Below, in pieces: positions 7,032 through 15,241 of a stretch of 64,000 bases of DNA. Below the pieces are notes generated by a model. That model worked only from the letters and a program-made list of their open reading frames with translations. It did not search any database and was not told the DNA's origin. The stretch covers positions 14,096-78,095 of the forward strand of contig DASXFR010000076.1 of NCBI GenBank assembly GCA_036489495.1, written 5' to 3'. Positions within the stretch are counted from its first letter, which is position 1. Each line of letters starts with the position of its first letter. This DNA is from DASZIT01 sp036489495. GTDB lineage: Bacteria > Actinomycetota > Acidimicrobiia > Acidimicrobiales > RAAP-2. Both the position numbers and the translations under genes were made by a program.

Positions 7032-8819
7032 TCATTCCGCCGCCAGGGCGGCAGCGAGAAGCGGCGCCACCTCCTGCCAATCGGCCACGATCCCGATGTC
7101 GACCCAGTCGAACACCAGGGCACCGGGGTCGTTGTTGATGGCCACGATGATTCCTGCACCCCGGGCCCCGACCATGTGATTGAACTTGCCGGAAGCACCA
7201 ATGACCAGGAACAGGGCCGGGTCCACGCTCTGGCCGGTGAGCCCGACCTGCCGGGCTCGGGGCAACCAACCCTTGTCGGTCACTTTGCGGGTTGCCGCCA
7301 GTTCGGCGCCAAGGGAGACGATCAGCGGCTGGAGCTTCGGGTAGTCGTCGGGGGACACCCCGGTACCCACCGCCACCACGGTGTTGGCGACGAGGAGGGC
7401 CTCGATCTCATCGTCGCGACCCTCACCGGTCACCTCGAGCCGGCCCCGGGGCGTCACGGTGACCTGCTCCACCGGAACCGGGCCGGTCACCACCCTCGGT
7501 TGGCGGAGGGAGAGGATGCCCGGCCGGACGGTGGCCAGCTGTAGCGGTGAGAGCGCGGTGATGGCCGCCACCAACCGGCCGCCGAACGCCGGTTTCCACG
7601 AGATCAGTCGGCCGTGGTCGACACCGAACCCGACGGCGTCGCCGGTCAACCCGGCGTCCAAACGGACCGCCATCCGGGCCGCCACCTCCCGCCCCCACAG
7701 CGTTCCCGGCACCAAGCCGGCCCAGGGTTGATGCTCACCGCACCAGTCGGCAACCGCCGCGGCCACGTCCTCTTCCACCCTGGCCCCCACCAGTTCGACC
7801 GCGGCGTCGGCGCCCCACTCGGCCAGGCACTGCGGGTCGGGCGGGGCGGGGCCGATGGCGGTCACCACTCCGTCGAGTCCGGCGGCCAGGTGGACGGCCT
7901 CCCCCAGGAGCTCCCGGGTGAGCCGGGCGCGACCGGGCTCGGCTACCACCAGGATGCCCGGCCCGGTGCCGCCGCAGGCGGCCTCCGCCGGCTCGGCTCC
8001 CGGCGCCGTCGACCCCTCGCCGTTGCCGCGGCGGTGATCGATGGCGGGGAGGGCGCTCCACTCGTTGAGGAGCCGGACGGCTTCCGTCACTTGATCGGCG
8101 GGGGTGCCCGACAGCACGACGCCGCGACGGTCGATGTCCATCGTGCGCACCGTTCCCACTTCGGTTCGGCTCCCCTGCGCCCCCCAGGGGCCCGGCCCCA
8201 GGTCGTCGGCCCGCAGCCACCTGAGCCGGTCGGTCGGCACATCAGCCCGGCGCTCGGGCGGGACCTTGCAGGGCTCACACAGCCGCTCGGCGGTGGACAG
8301 CACCGCCGGCAACCCGACCCGGCAGGTCCGCCAGCCGTCGTCTTGCTCGCAGGTGACGTCGGCAACCCCCTCGGCCAGGTGGAGCTTCCGGACACCGCCG
8401 GCGAAGGGAAGGTCGAGTAGCTCGGCCACCTGGGGCCCGACCTGCCCGGTATCGGCGTCGATGGAGTTCCGGCCGACCAGGATCAGATCCCACCACCCGT
8501 GATGGCGGAGGGCGGCGGCCAACGCCTTGGCCGTGGCCAGCGTGTCCGACCCGGCGAACGCCGGATCGCTGACCAGCACTCCCTCAGCGGCACCCCAGGC
8601 CACCGCCTCCCGGAGAATGTCCTCGGCGGCCGGGGGACCCAGGGTGAACACGATGCATCGACCGGCGTTGGCGGCGGCCAGCTCGACGCCCTTGCTGACC
8701 GCCCGCCGGCAGTAGGCGTTCATCTCCAACTCGACGCCCTGGCGCTGGAGCCGCCCATCGGATGTCAGTGTCATCGTCTCGGCCTTCGGGACCTGCTTGA
8801 CGAGTACGGCGATCTTCAC
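7032..8819 (-). CDS. Fused electron transfer flavoprotein, beta + alpha in one chain
   Basis: The first 240 or so residues match EtfB: KIAVLVKQVPK at the start and a LVGRNSIDADTGQVGPQVAELL segment near 105-125. The rest matches EtfA. Its FAD domain reads RQVGLTGQSV.PALFLVIGASGKFNHMVG and ends GIVAINNDPGALVFDWVDIGIV near residues 535-578. It would carry electrons from acyl-CoA or related dehydrogenases to the quinone pool. The start chosen is GTG 8819, preceded by AAAGGG. The longer frame to 8933 would run into the upstream SDR gene. The chain is about 595 residues, equal to beta plus alpha. ETF subunits are normally separate genes. No acyl-CoA dehydrogenase is adjacent. Confidence 0.93.
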   Translation of the reverse strand: MKIAVLVKQVPKAETMTLTSDGRLQRQGVELEMNAYCRRAVSKGVELAAANAGRCIVFTLGPPAAEDILREAVAWGAAEGVLVSDPAFAGSDTLATAKALAAALRHHGWWDLILVGRNSIDADTGQVGPQVAELLDLPFAGGVRKLHLAEGVADVTCEQDDGWRTCRVGLPAVLSTAERLCEPCKVPPERRADVPTDRLRWLRADDLGPGPWGAQGSRTEVGTVRTMDIDRRGVVLSGTPADQVTEAVRLLNEWSALPAIDHRRGNGEGSTAPGAEPAEAACGGTGPGILVVAEPGRARLTRELLGEAVHLAAGLDGVVTAIGPAPPDPQCLAEWGADAAVELVGARVEEDVAAAVADWCGEHQPWAGLVPGTLWGREVAARMAVRLDAGLTGDAVGFGVDHGRLISWKPAFGGRLVAAITALSPLQLATVRPGILSLRQPRVVTGPVPVEQVTVTPRGRLEVTGEGRDDEIEALLVANTVVAVGTGVSPDDYPKLQPLIVSLGAELAATRKVTDKGWLPRARQVGLTGQSVDPALFLVIGASGKFNHMVGARGAGIIVAINNDPGALVFDWVDIGIVADWQEVAPLLAAALAAE

Positions 8820-8871
8820 TGCAGGCCCTTTGTGGTTCGGAGAAACCGGGGGCGGCTTCGTCGTCGACGGA

Positions 8872-9678
8872 TCAATGCTCGGCCTCGACCTTCCGTCGCC
8901 AACCGCCGGCGGCGTGGTTTCCACCGTCCACATGGAGGGTGGTGCCGGTGACGAACCGGGCCAGGTCGCTGGTCAGATACAGCACCGCGCCGGCGGCGTC
9001 CTCCGGCGTCCCGAAATGGCCCAGCGGAGGTACCACCGCGGGCTCGAAGTCGATCGAGCTGCCGAGGAATTCGTCGCGGGCCGTTCCTTCCCCGGCGGTG
9101 GGAAGGGCATCGGGAGCCACTGCGTTGACCCGTATCCCGCGAGGGGCCAGCTCCAGAGCCAAGGTGCGGGTGAGACTGTCGACCGCGGCCTTCATGGCCG
9201 CGTAGACCGAGAAGCCGGGGGCACCCTGATGCGCTTCGATCGAGGTGATGTTGACGATGGAAGAACCCGGGGCCATGGACGGCACCACCCGGCGGACCAG
9301 ATGGGAAACCTGGGTGAAGTTCTCGGCAATGAGCATCGCCTCACCTTTCTCGGTTACATCGACGAACTCGGCGGCGAAGCTCCCACCGGCGTTGTTCACC
9401 AGAACGTCGATCTTTCCGAACCGGCTCACGATCTCGTCCACGAAGTCGTTCACCCGGCTGGGGTCACGCACGTCGAGCAACCTCGCCATCACCGATGCAG
9501 GATCGGCGTCCGCCTGGTGGGAAAACGCCCTGCCGACCTCCGGGACCCGGTCACAGAGGGCGAGGCTGGCGCCGAATCGCCCGAGGAGGGTGGCGGTGGC
9601 CGCTCCGATGCCGCGGGCCGCCCCGGAAATGAGGGCCACCCGGCCATCACAGCGGAGGGGGTCGTCAGCGAAGGACAT
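8872..9678 (-). CDS. Short-chain dehydrogenase/reductase (SDR)
   Basis: This 268-residue classical SDR has the cofactor motif GAARGIG (residues 19-25), NNAG at 95-98, catalytic Ser146 in NITSIE and Tyr159/Lys163 in YAAMK. It probably oxidises or reduces an alcohol or ketone using NAD(P)H. The substrate cannot be read from the sequence. It lies 52 bp upstream of the fused ETF in the same direction and may be co-transcribed with it. The ATG lies 8 bases after a TAGCCT hexamer at 9687-9692, so its transcript may be leaderless. It shares a palindromic operator with the divergent 9743 gene. Confidence 0.9.
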   Translation of the reverse strand: MSFADDPLRCDGRVALISGAARGIGAATATLLGRFGASLALCDRVPEVGRAFSHQADADPASVMARLLDVRDPSRVNDFVDEIVSRFGKIDVLVNNAGGSFAAEFVDVTEKGEAMLIAENFTQVSHLVRRVVPSMAPGSSIVNITSIEAHQGAPGFSVYAAMKAAVDSLTRTLALELAPRGIRVNAVAPDALPTAGEGTARDEFLGSSIDFEPAVVPPLGHFGTPEDAAGAVLYLTSDLARFVTGTTLHVDGGNHAAGGWRRKVEAEH

Positions 9679-9686
9679 TGCCCGTC

Positions 9687-9735
9687 AGGCTACAACTTAA
9701 ACGATCGTTTGAACGCGGAGCCGACCGGCTATAGC
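9687..9735. promoter_or_regulatory. Divergent leaderless promoters around palindrome AAACGATCGTTT
   Basis: The perfect palindrome AAACGATCGTTT (9699-9710, extended near-symmetry 9697-9713) lies between two divergent genes. Rightward, TTTGAA (9708-9713) and TATAGC (9730-9735) are 16 bases apart, with the ATG 7 bases on. Leftward, TAGCCT (9687-9692) lies 8 bases before the SDR ATG. A repressor bound here would cover both promoters. The half-sequence CGTTTGA recurs at other promoters in the window. Confidence 0.6.
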
Positions 9736-9742
9736 TTGGCCC

Positions 9743-10663
9743 ATGACCGATGACCAGCCCGTGGGCCCGGAACCCCCGGCTCGCACGGTGGCCGTCGTGG
9801 GGTGCGGAGCCATCGGCGGGTACTTCGCCTTCGCCCTCGAAAAGGCCGGACAGCACGTGGTCCTGTGCACCCGCCAACCCTTCGACCGGTTGCGGGTCGA
9901 AACCGAGGGCGCGGTCCACACGGTGGACGCCCCGGTGATCACCGACCCCGGCGACTGTCCCAACGCCGACTGGGTGGTCTTGGCCACCAAGGGACACCAG
10001 ACGGCGGGCGCGGCCGACTGGCTGGTGACGGCGAGCGGGCACCACCCGACCGGGGTGCTGGTGCTGCAGAACGGGGTCGAGCACGTCGAACGAGTCGCCC
10101 CTTTCGTCGGTGGCACACCGGTGGTGCCGGCGGTGGTGTTGTGCGGCGCCGAGGCGCTGGAGCCCGGATTTGTCCGTCACCATGGTTTCTCCTCGCTCAT
10201 CGTCCCCGATTCCGACCTCGGGTGGGCGGTCGCCCGGCTGTTCGGCAATGGCCCGACCGGCGTCACCGTCTCTCCGTCCTTCGAGCTCGAGCGGTGGCGC
10301 AAGCTCGTGCAGAACATCACTGCCGGCCCGCTGACCGCCATTACCGGCCGGCGCCTGGAGGTGATGCAGGAGCCCGAGATCGCCGAACTGGCCGCCGAAC
10401 TGGCGCTGGAGGCGGCGGCGGTGGCCCGAGCCTGTGGGGTGGCCATGACCGACGAGCTCGCCACCGGTGTCGTCGACGGCTTTCGCCGGGTGGGCCCGAC
10501 CATGGGAACCTCGATGCTCTACGACCGGTTGGCCGGGCGCCGGCTCGAGTGCGAAGAACTCACCGGCGCGGTCGTCCGGTTGGGCGAACGGCACGGGGTG
10601 CCCACCCCCGGCAACCGGTCCGTCCTCACTCTGCTTCGAAACCTGGGTCCGCTCCCTCGCTGA
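9743..10663 (+). CDS. PanE/ApbA-like ketopantoate reductase family protein
   Basis: This 306-residue NAD(P)-dependent oxidoreductase has the Rossmann motif GCGAIG (residues 20-25), LQNGVE (108-113) and the catalytic-type Lys187 in RWRKLVQN. The C-terminal domain has the family pattern MGTSMLYDRLAGRRLECEELTG. The family reduces 2-dehydropantoate to pantoate, but many paralogues near catabolic genes act on other 2-keto acids. With no pantothenate genes nearby, a catabolic role is at least as likely. Its start is 7 bases after TATAGC (probably leaderless). It is transcribed away from the SDR/ETF pair from a shared operator region. Confidence 0.85.
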   Translation: MTDDQPVGPEPPARTVAVVGCGAIGGYFAFALEKAGQHVVLCTRQPFDRLRVETEGAVHTVDAPVITDPGDCPNADWVVLATKGHQTAGAADWLVTASGHHPTGVLVLQNGVEHVERVAPFVGGTPVVPAVVLCGAEALEPGFVRHHGFSSLIVPDSDLGWAVARLFGNGPTGVTVSPSFELERWRKLVQNITAGPLTAITGRRLEVMQEPEIAELAAELALEAAAVARACGVAMTDELATGVVDGFRRVGPTMGTSMLYDRLAGRRLECEELTGAVVRLGERHGVPTPGNRSVLTLLRNLGPLPR

Positions 10664-10686
10664 CCTGGTCCGGCGCCCGGCGGTGA

Positions 10687-11247
10687 TCAACCGTCAGTTT
10701 CGTCGCCCGAACGGGCCCCGGCCAGCGCCTTGGCGGCGACCGCCCGCAACTGAGAGAGGGCGTTGGCGACGGCGGCTTGATCCAGACCGGCCACCAGGTG
10801 GCCACCACCGGCCGAAGCCAGCATGTCGGGAAGATGGTGCTCGATCCGTTCCAGCGCCCAAGGCAGCATGTCGCCGTTGGCGGCGGAGTCGAACTGGATC
10901 ACATTGTTGACCACTTCGGCGCCCGGATGGTTGTAGTGGTAGTGAGGCTCCCGCTCGAACACGTCGAAGCGCAGGTACTCGTGGCCGTCCTCGGCGCCGC
11001 AGACGTGGAGTGAAAGTCCCTCGTCGGTGAACCCCCCGGCCGGAGAGCGCTCGAGGAGCTCGGCCAGGTGGGCGGGATTTTCCTTGTAGGTGTCCACCAG
11101 CCCCTCGGGGTCGAGGTCGCGGTACTCCACCCCGATCGAGAGGTTGCCGGCCGCGAAGTAGCGGGTGTACTCGGGCACCGGAGGTTGAGGCGGAATGGCG
11201 TAGACGTTTCCGATCATCGGTCGCTCCTGGTTGGTTGGACTGCTCAT
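10687..11247 (-). CDS. Conserved hypothetical protein, His-rich centre
   Basis: The product is 186 residues with no signal peptide or membrane segment. It has a central acidic/aromatic section CGAEDGHEYLRFDVFEREPHYHYNHPGAEVVNN (about residues 82-115), whose clustered histidines could bind metal. The C-terminal helix is Ala-rich. I do not recognise an assigned function. Its ATG overlaps the stop of the amidohydrolase by 4 bases (ATGA), so it is co-translated with the amidohydrolase and PaaK-like ligase and likely serves the same pathway. Confidence 0.75.
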   Translation of the reverse strand: MSSPTNQERPMIGNVYAIPPQPPVPEYTRYFAAGNLSIGVEYRDLDPEGLVDTYKENPAHLAELLERSPAGGFTDEGLSLHVCGAEDGHEYLRFDVFEREPHYHYNHPGAEVVNNVIQFDSAANGDMLPWALERIEHHLPDMLASAGGGHLVAGLDQAAVANALSQLRAVAAKALAGARSGDETDG

Positions 11248-12119
11248 GTCGGGCCGGCGAGCCCGTTGAGCCGGGTGAACACCGCACGGGCATTCCCCTC
11301 CATCAGCAGATCGCGGACCTCGGGCGAAAGCCCGAGCGCATCCAGCTGATCGAGGGTCTGGCGATGTCCCACGGTGGGAAAGTTGGTACCGAACACCACC
11401 TTGCGTCGTCCCGGCCGCCGGAGGAAGTCAACCAGCGCCGCCGGCCAGTGACCCGGTGGATAGGAGCCGGTCCCCAAGTAGACGTTGGAGAATTTGAGGG
11501 CCATGGCGATGGCCTCCTCCACCCAGGGCCAGCCGGTGTGGGAGAGGACGAACGAGACGTCGGGGAAGTACAGGGCCGGCCGGTCGATCCCGATCGGTTT
11601 GCCGGCCTCGCTCGGCAACCTCCCCCCTGAACTTCCAGCCTGCATCATCATCGGGACGCCGAACCGGTCGCACAACCCGTAGTACGGATAGTGGTCGCGG
11701 TGGTCGAATGGACGGTCGAAGCTGTGGGTATGGAGATAGAGGCCCACCACCCAGGGGACGGCAAGCACCTCCTCGGCGCGCCGGACCCCGGTCGTGCCCA
11801 ACTGCGGTTCGATGCCCCACACCGCGGCAAAGCGGCCGGGGAACCGCTCGACCAGCCGCTCGGTCTCCTCCCACCGCGATGTGACCGAAGAGATATCGAA
11901 ATCGGTGCCGTGACGGTGGACGTCACTGGTCACCACCAGCAAGGTGGCGACGCCGAGCTCATCCATCCGCTCCACCATGGCGTCGGGGTCGGCGAAGCTG
12001 TCGTCGGCGTCCTGTCGAACCTTGAGCGGGAGGCCCTGGCCGGCCACTGCCGCCTCCCAGGCGGCACGGCGTTCGACCCCAAAGGCATTGCACAGGGTGT
12101 CGACCATGCCGGTGGACAT
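11244..12119 (-). CDS. Amidohydrolase (Amidohydro_2 family)
   Basis: This 291-residue TIM-barrel protein of the amidohydrolase-related family contains hydrolases and non-oxidative decarboxylases such as ACMSD. Family-like segments are TLLVVTSDVHRHG, VVGLYLHTHSFDRP (near 135-150), MMQAGSSGG, FVLSHTGWPWVEEAI and a C-terminal VFGTNFPTVGHRQ. In most relatives the last motif has Asp in place of Asn, so the canonical metal-linked Asp may be absent. The start is ATG 12119, 5 bases after the ligase stop, with AGGGTGAG ahead. The longer frame upstream is ligase shadow. It sits between a CoA ligase and a His-rich hypothetical, suggesting one catabolic unit. Confidence 0.85.
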   Translation of the reverse strand: MSTGMVDTLCNAFGVERRAAWEAAVAGQGLPLKVRQDADDSFADPDAMVERMDELGVATLLVVTSDVHRHGTDFDISSVTSRWEETERLVERFPGRFAAVWGIEPQLGTTGVRRAEEVLAVPWVVGLYLHTHSFDRPFDHRDHYPYYGLCDRFGVPMMMQAGSSGGRLPSEAGKPIGIDRPALYFPDVSFVLSHTGWPWVEEAIAMALKFSNVYLGTGSYPPGHWPAALVDFLRRPGRRKVVFGTNFPTVGHRQTLDQLDALGLSPEVRDLLMEGNARAVFTRLNGLAGPT

Positions 12120-12124
12120 CGATC

Positions 12125-13519
12125 TCACCCTGGTCCCGGGCGCTCGTCGCGGAAGCGCTTGAGCTTGGCGGCGACGTCGACCTCGGTGAGGTCGTCGAGC
12201 GAACCCGGGGCCACCACCTCTACCCCGATGCTCACACCGAGTCGATCCTTCAGGCGATCGCTCACCTCGGTGGCCACTGCGACATAGGCGTCGGGCGGGC
12301 GGTCGCTGGCCACCGACAGGATCAGCTCGTCCCGGTTGTCGCGCCGGACCGCCCGAACGAAAAAGTCGTTGGTGGTCCCGGGCACGGTCTGGGCGATGTC
12401 GCCCAGTGCCTCGGGCCACACGTTGACACCGCGCAGCTTCACCATGTTGTCGGCCCGCCCGGCGAATCCGGAGATCCGCCGGAGCCAACTCCCACAGGCG
12501 CACTGGCCGGGCGGTTCCAGCGACGACAGATCCATGATGTTGTACCGGAACTGGGGACTCCCGGTCTTGTACAGCTCGGTCACGCAGAGAGAGCCCAACT
12601 GACCGTCGGGGAGGGCCTCCCCGGTGTCGGGATCCACCACCTGAACCACGAAAGCGTCCTCGAAGATGTGAAGTCCGTCGTGGGCTGGACACTCCATGGC
12701 GACAGTCTGTACCTCATGGAACCCGTAGGTGGCGAAGTACTCGAGACCGAAGGTCTCCTCCAGCAGCTCCTTGTCGCCGATGTTGGGAATCGCGGTGAGC
12801 TTCAGGTCGGTGCGGGGATCGAAACCCATGTCCCGGGCCACATCGGCCAGCCGGAGCAGATAGTCGCCGGTGGTCATGACCGCCGCCGCCTGGTAGGCGA
12901 TGGCCAGCTCGACCTGGCGCTGGCTCGAGGTGACGTTCCCGGTCGAGACGGTCAGCACCACACAGTTGAGCCACCGGTGCAACGCCTCCTCGAAAGAGAA
13001 GGCTCCGTTGTGGAGACCATAGGCCCAGGAGTTGAGGACGACGTCCCCGGGTCGCACGCCTTGCATATACAGCTGGCGGGCCAGCAGCAGACCGCCGACC
13101 TCCCGGTCCCAGGCGGTATAGAAGGTGGGGCGCGACACCCCGGTGGTGCCTCCGGACATGAACACCCGCATCGGCTCGCGCAGGGCATCGGCCGGCTCGA
13201 CTCCCTGATAGTCGCCCCAGGGCGGATGGGCTTCGATGCTGAGCCGGATGTCCTCCACGGTGTAGGCGGGTGCCTTCCACAGGTCGTCGAGGGTGTGCAG
13301 GGCGGAAGGATGGAAACCGGCGTCGTCCCATCGGCGCCGGAAGAAGGGAACCCGGTAGGCCTGCCAGGCCCGCTCTCGCAACCGGGCCAGCTGCTTGCGG
13401 GCGATGGTGTCGGGATCGTCGAACCAGGCGGTGGCGAAGTACTCCGGCGGCGGAGGATACAGACGGGTGAGGGTGCCGTAGTCCACGGCTTGCCACGGTC
13501 GGCGAATCCCTTGCGACAC
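12125..13519 (-). CDS. PaaK-like AMP-forming CoA ligase
   Basis: The 464 residues resemble phenylacetate-CoA ligase and related acid-CoA ligases, which activate a carboxylic acid via an acyl-adenylate. Visible motifs are the P-loop type MSGGTTG (121-127), TYGFHEV (264-270), GSPQFRYNIMDLSSL (320-334), a CxC pair in QCACGSWLRR (340-342) and the hinge/C-terminal motif GRADNMVKLRGVNVWPE (354-370). It is a close paralogue of the 43576-44961 product: both begin IRRPW.AVDY and share YPPPPEYF and GDYQGV. The substrate is unknown. A TCAATCGTTTGA palindrome lies 65 bp upstream, and the amidohydrolase follows 5 bases after its stop. Confidence 0.9.
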   Translation of the reverse strand: MSQGIRRPWQAVDYGTLTRLYPPPPEYFATAWFDDPDTIARKQLARLRERAWQAYRVPFFRRRWDDAGFHPSALHTLDDLWKAPAYTVEDIRLSIEAHPPWGDYQGVEPADALREPMRVFMSGGTTGVSRPTFYTAWDREVGGLLLARQLYMQGVRPGDVVLNSWAYGLHNGAFSFEEALHRWLNCVVLTVSTGNVTSSQRQVELAIAYQAAAVMTTGDYLLRLADVARDMGFDPRTDLKLTAIPNIGDKELLEETFGLEYFATYGFHEVQTVAMECPAHDGLHIFEDAFVVQVVDPDTGEALPDGQLGSLCVTELYKTGSPQFRYNIMDLSSLEPPGQCACGSWLRRISGFAGRADNMVKLRGVNVWPEALGDIAQTVPGTTNDFFVRAVRRDNRDELILSVASDRPPDAYVAVATEVSDRLKDRLGVSIGVEVVAPGSLDDLTEVDVAAKLKRFRDERPGPG

Positions 13520-13583
13520 CTACATCCCCTCCGTCGGCCGGCACCTACGTGGCGCGGCGAGCGCCATACTCAGACTAACTAAG

Positions 13584-13595
13584 TCAATCGTTTGA
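13584..13595. promoter_or_regulatory. TCAATCGTTTGA palindromic operator-like site
   Basis: This imperfect palindrome (TCAA-N-CG-N-TTGA) lies just upstream of the PaaK-like ligase operon. It is identical to the 12-mer at 34338-34349 and related to sites at 9699, 15199, 22569 and 36742. On the minus strand it overlaps TTGACT, but no convincing -10 at standard spacing was found. Confidence 0.5.
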
Positions 13596-13596
13596 A

Positions 13597-14463
13597 TCAA
13601 GACCTGTCCGGGCCGCCCAGTCGCTGGCGGAGCGGCGAGTCGGCGACGAAGACCGGCAGGTCGTCCCGGTCGAGGAACGACGGCCGGGTCGACGAACCCC
13701 CGTCAACCACCACCACCTGCCCGGTGATCCACCCGGCCAGGTCCGACAGCAAGAACAGGGCGGCACCGGCCACGTCCTCGGGCTCGCCCCGCCGTCCGAG
13801 CGGGACCGCCTGTCGCTCGGCATCGGCGTCCGGTAAATCCGAACGGTGGGAATCGCTGGCCGGTGTGCGGATGGTGCCGGCGGCCACCGCGTTCACCCGG
13901 ACCCCGAACCGGGCCCACTCGAGGGCTTCCGTTCGCATCAGCGCCAACATCGCCGACTTGGCCACCGCGTAGGCAGCACCGAAGGGTAGGGCGGACAGTC
14001 CGACGATCGAGGAGAGGTGGACGATACTGCCGCTTCCAGCCGCGACCAGCCGAGCCCCGACGGCCCGCGAGGTCAGCAGCGCGGCGCGGAGGTTGAGCTC
14101 GAGCACCTGGTCGAAGGCCGCCGGGGCGACCGACAGCACCGGGCCCCAGAGGTCGGGAGCCAGTCCCCCCGCCACGTGGACCAACCCGTGCAGCCGACCC
14201 AGATCCTCCGCCGACGCCACCGCTTGCTCCACTTCGTCAGGTCGGCGGACGTCAGCCACCAACAGGCGGTGCGGACCGGAGGTGCCGGCCAACGCCATCT
14301 CGACCGCGCCGAGGTGGTCACCATCGACATCGACGGCGGCCACGCTTCCACCCGCCTCGGCCACCACCCGGCAGATGGCGGTGCCGATCCCTCCACCCCC
14401 GGCTCCGGCCACCACCACCACCCGGCCACCCAGACCCATCCGCTCGAGGACGTCGCCGCTCAT
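13597..14463 (-). CDS. Short-chain dehydrogenase/reductase (SDR)
   Basis: This 288-residue SDR has a glycine-rich GAGGGGIG cofactor loop (residues 20-27), the acidic strand end AAVDVDGDH favouring NAD, catalytic Ser151/152 in HLSSIVG, and Tyr165/Lys169 in YAVAK. The C-terminal GWITGQVVVVDGG is typical. ATG 14463 is chosen because it gives a normal N-terminus, and the much longer frame upstream has no support. MGLGG at residue 9 is an alternative start. It is divergent from the 14563 gene and in line with the PaaK-like ligase operon. The substrate is unknown. Confidence 0.88.
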   Translation of the reverse strand: MSGDVLERMGLGGRVVVVAGAGGGGIGTAICRVVAEAGGSVAAVDVDGDHLGAVEMALAGTSGPHRLLVADVRRPDEVEQAVASAEDLGRLHGLVHVAGGLAPDLWGPVLSVAPAAFDQVLELNLRAALLTSRAVGARLVAAGSGSIVHLSSIVGLSALPFGAAYAVAKSAMLALMRTEALEWARFGVRVNAVAAGTIRTPASDSHRSDLPDADAERQAVPLGRRGEPEDVAGAALFLLSDLAGWITGQVVVVDGGSSTRPSFLDRDDLPVFVADSPLRQRLGGPDRS

Positions 14464-14562
14464 TGACTCATTCAACTGCCTGTGGGAAGGTCCCCGCGTC
14501 CCCAAACCCGGAGAGGCGCCAGACACGTGGGTCGTACCACTCACCCCGTTCGAGCGTCGGCC

Positions 14563-15165
14563 ATGCTCGAGTTGCAATCCGACGTCGACCCTGAGGTCGA
14601 TGAACTGTTCAATGCCTGGTGCGACCACCACCATGCCGAGCTCTTGTCCCTTCCCGGGGTTCTGCGGGCCCGGCGTTACGTCCGAACCGACGGACGGCGC
14701 GGCACCGGTCGCTACCTCACTGTCTATGACCTCGACTCGGCGGCGGTGCTCGACACCCCGACATTCCTCCGTCACTCCACAACCGGGACCCCGATGCCCG
14801 ACGCGCTGGGCCCGTCGCTGGTCTACGAGCGGACGGTGGCCACCCTGGTCGGATCGGCTGGCGACATCTCCGGGGCCGATGGGCTGATACGGGCCCGGGT
14901 GCCCACCGGCTCGGGTGAGCTCGCGCCCCTTGCCGATCGACTTCTGAAGACCGGCCCCGGAACGGTGGTCGGGGTCCGGCTCTTCCACGCCGGAGACGGA
15001 CCCGAGGTTCCGGTCGTCGCCTTCCTCGACCGCCTCTCCCCTGGGAGCTTCGAGTCCCCGAGCCGGTTCGAGGCCGATAGCACCTTGACCGAGGCGGTCG
15101 CCTACCGGCTGGTGTTCGACGACTCGTCCCCTCGGCCTCCGACTGATCCCGGCAGACCTGGTTGA
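14563..15165 (+). CDS. Hypothetical protein, possible tandem dimeric alpha/beta-barrel fold
   Basis: About 200 residues from ATG 14563. The opening ELQSDVDPEVDELFNAWCDHHHAELLSLPGVLRARRYV, followed by LTVYDLDSAAVLDTPTF, resembles ferredoxin-like EthD/antibiotic-monooxygenase-type dimeric barrels. Those typically degrade or bind small aromatic or quinone-like compounds. A second, weaker copy may follow (VVGVRLFHAGDGPEVPVVAFLDRL). No catalytic residue can be assigned. An upstream GTG at 14482 would add 27 residues of arginine-rich sequence that looks non-coding. The gene sits between an SDR and the hydantoinase block promoter. Confidence 0.65.
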   Translation: MLELQSDVDPEVDELFNAWCDHHHAELLSLPGVLRARRYVRTDGRRGTGRYLTVYDLDSAAVLDTPTFLRHSTTGTPMPDALGPSLVYERTVATLVGSAGDISGADGLIRARVPTGSGELAPLADRLLKTGPGTVVGVRLFHAGDGPEVPVVAFLDRLSPGSFESPSRFEADSTLTEAVAYRLVFDDSSPRPPTDPGRPG

Positions 15166-15208
15166 CACCGGGTGAGCTGCTCGGTAGCCTGCTCAAACAA
15201 ACGTTAGA
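15162..15208 (+). promoter_or_regulatory. Promoter TTGACA-N17-TAGCCT with AAACGTTAGA site
   Basis: A consensus -35 TTGACA (15162-15167) and TAGCCT (15185-15190) are exactly 17 bases apart. AAACGTTAGA follows at 15199-15208, where a bound repressor would block initiation. The same 10-mer lies in the promoter at 36742-36751. This drives the amidohydrolase-SDR-hydantoinase operon. Confidence 0.7.
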
Positions 15209-15241
15209 GTGACCAATGGCGCCTGCTCAGGAGGTGCGGCC

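Noticed and set aside
11244..12692. 482-codon frame as a single amidohydrolase
   Set aside because: Its first 190 codons are the shadow of the PaaK-like ligase. The true start is ATG 12119.
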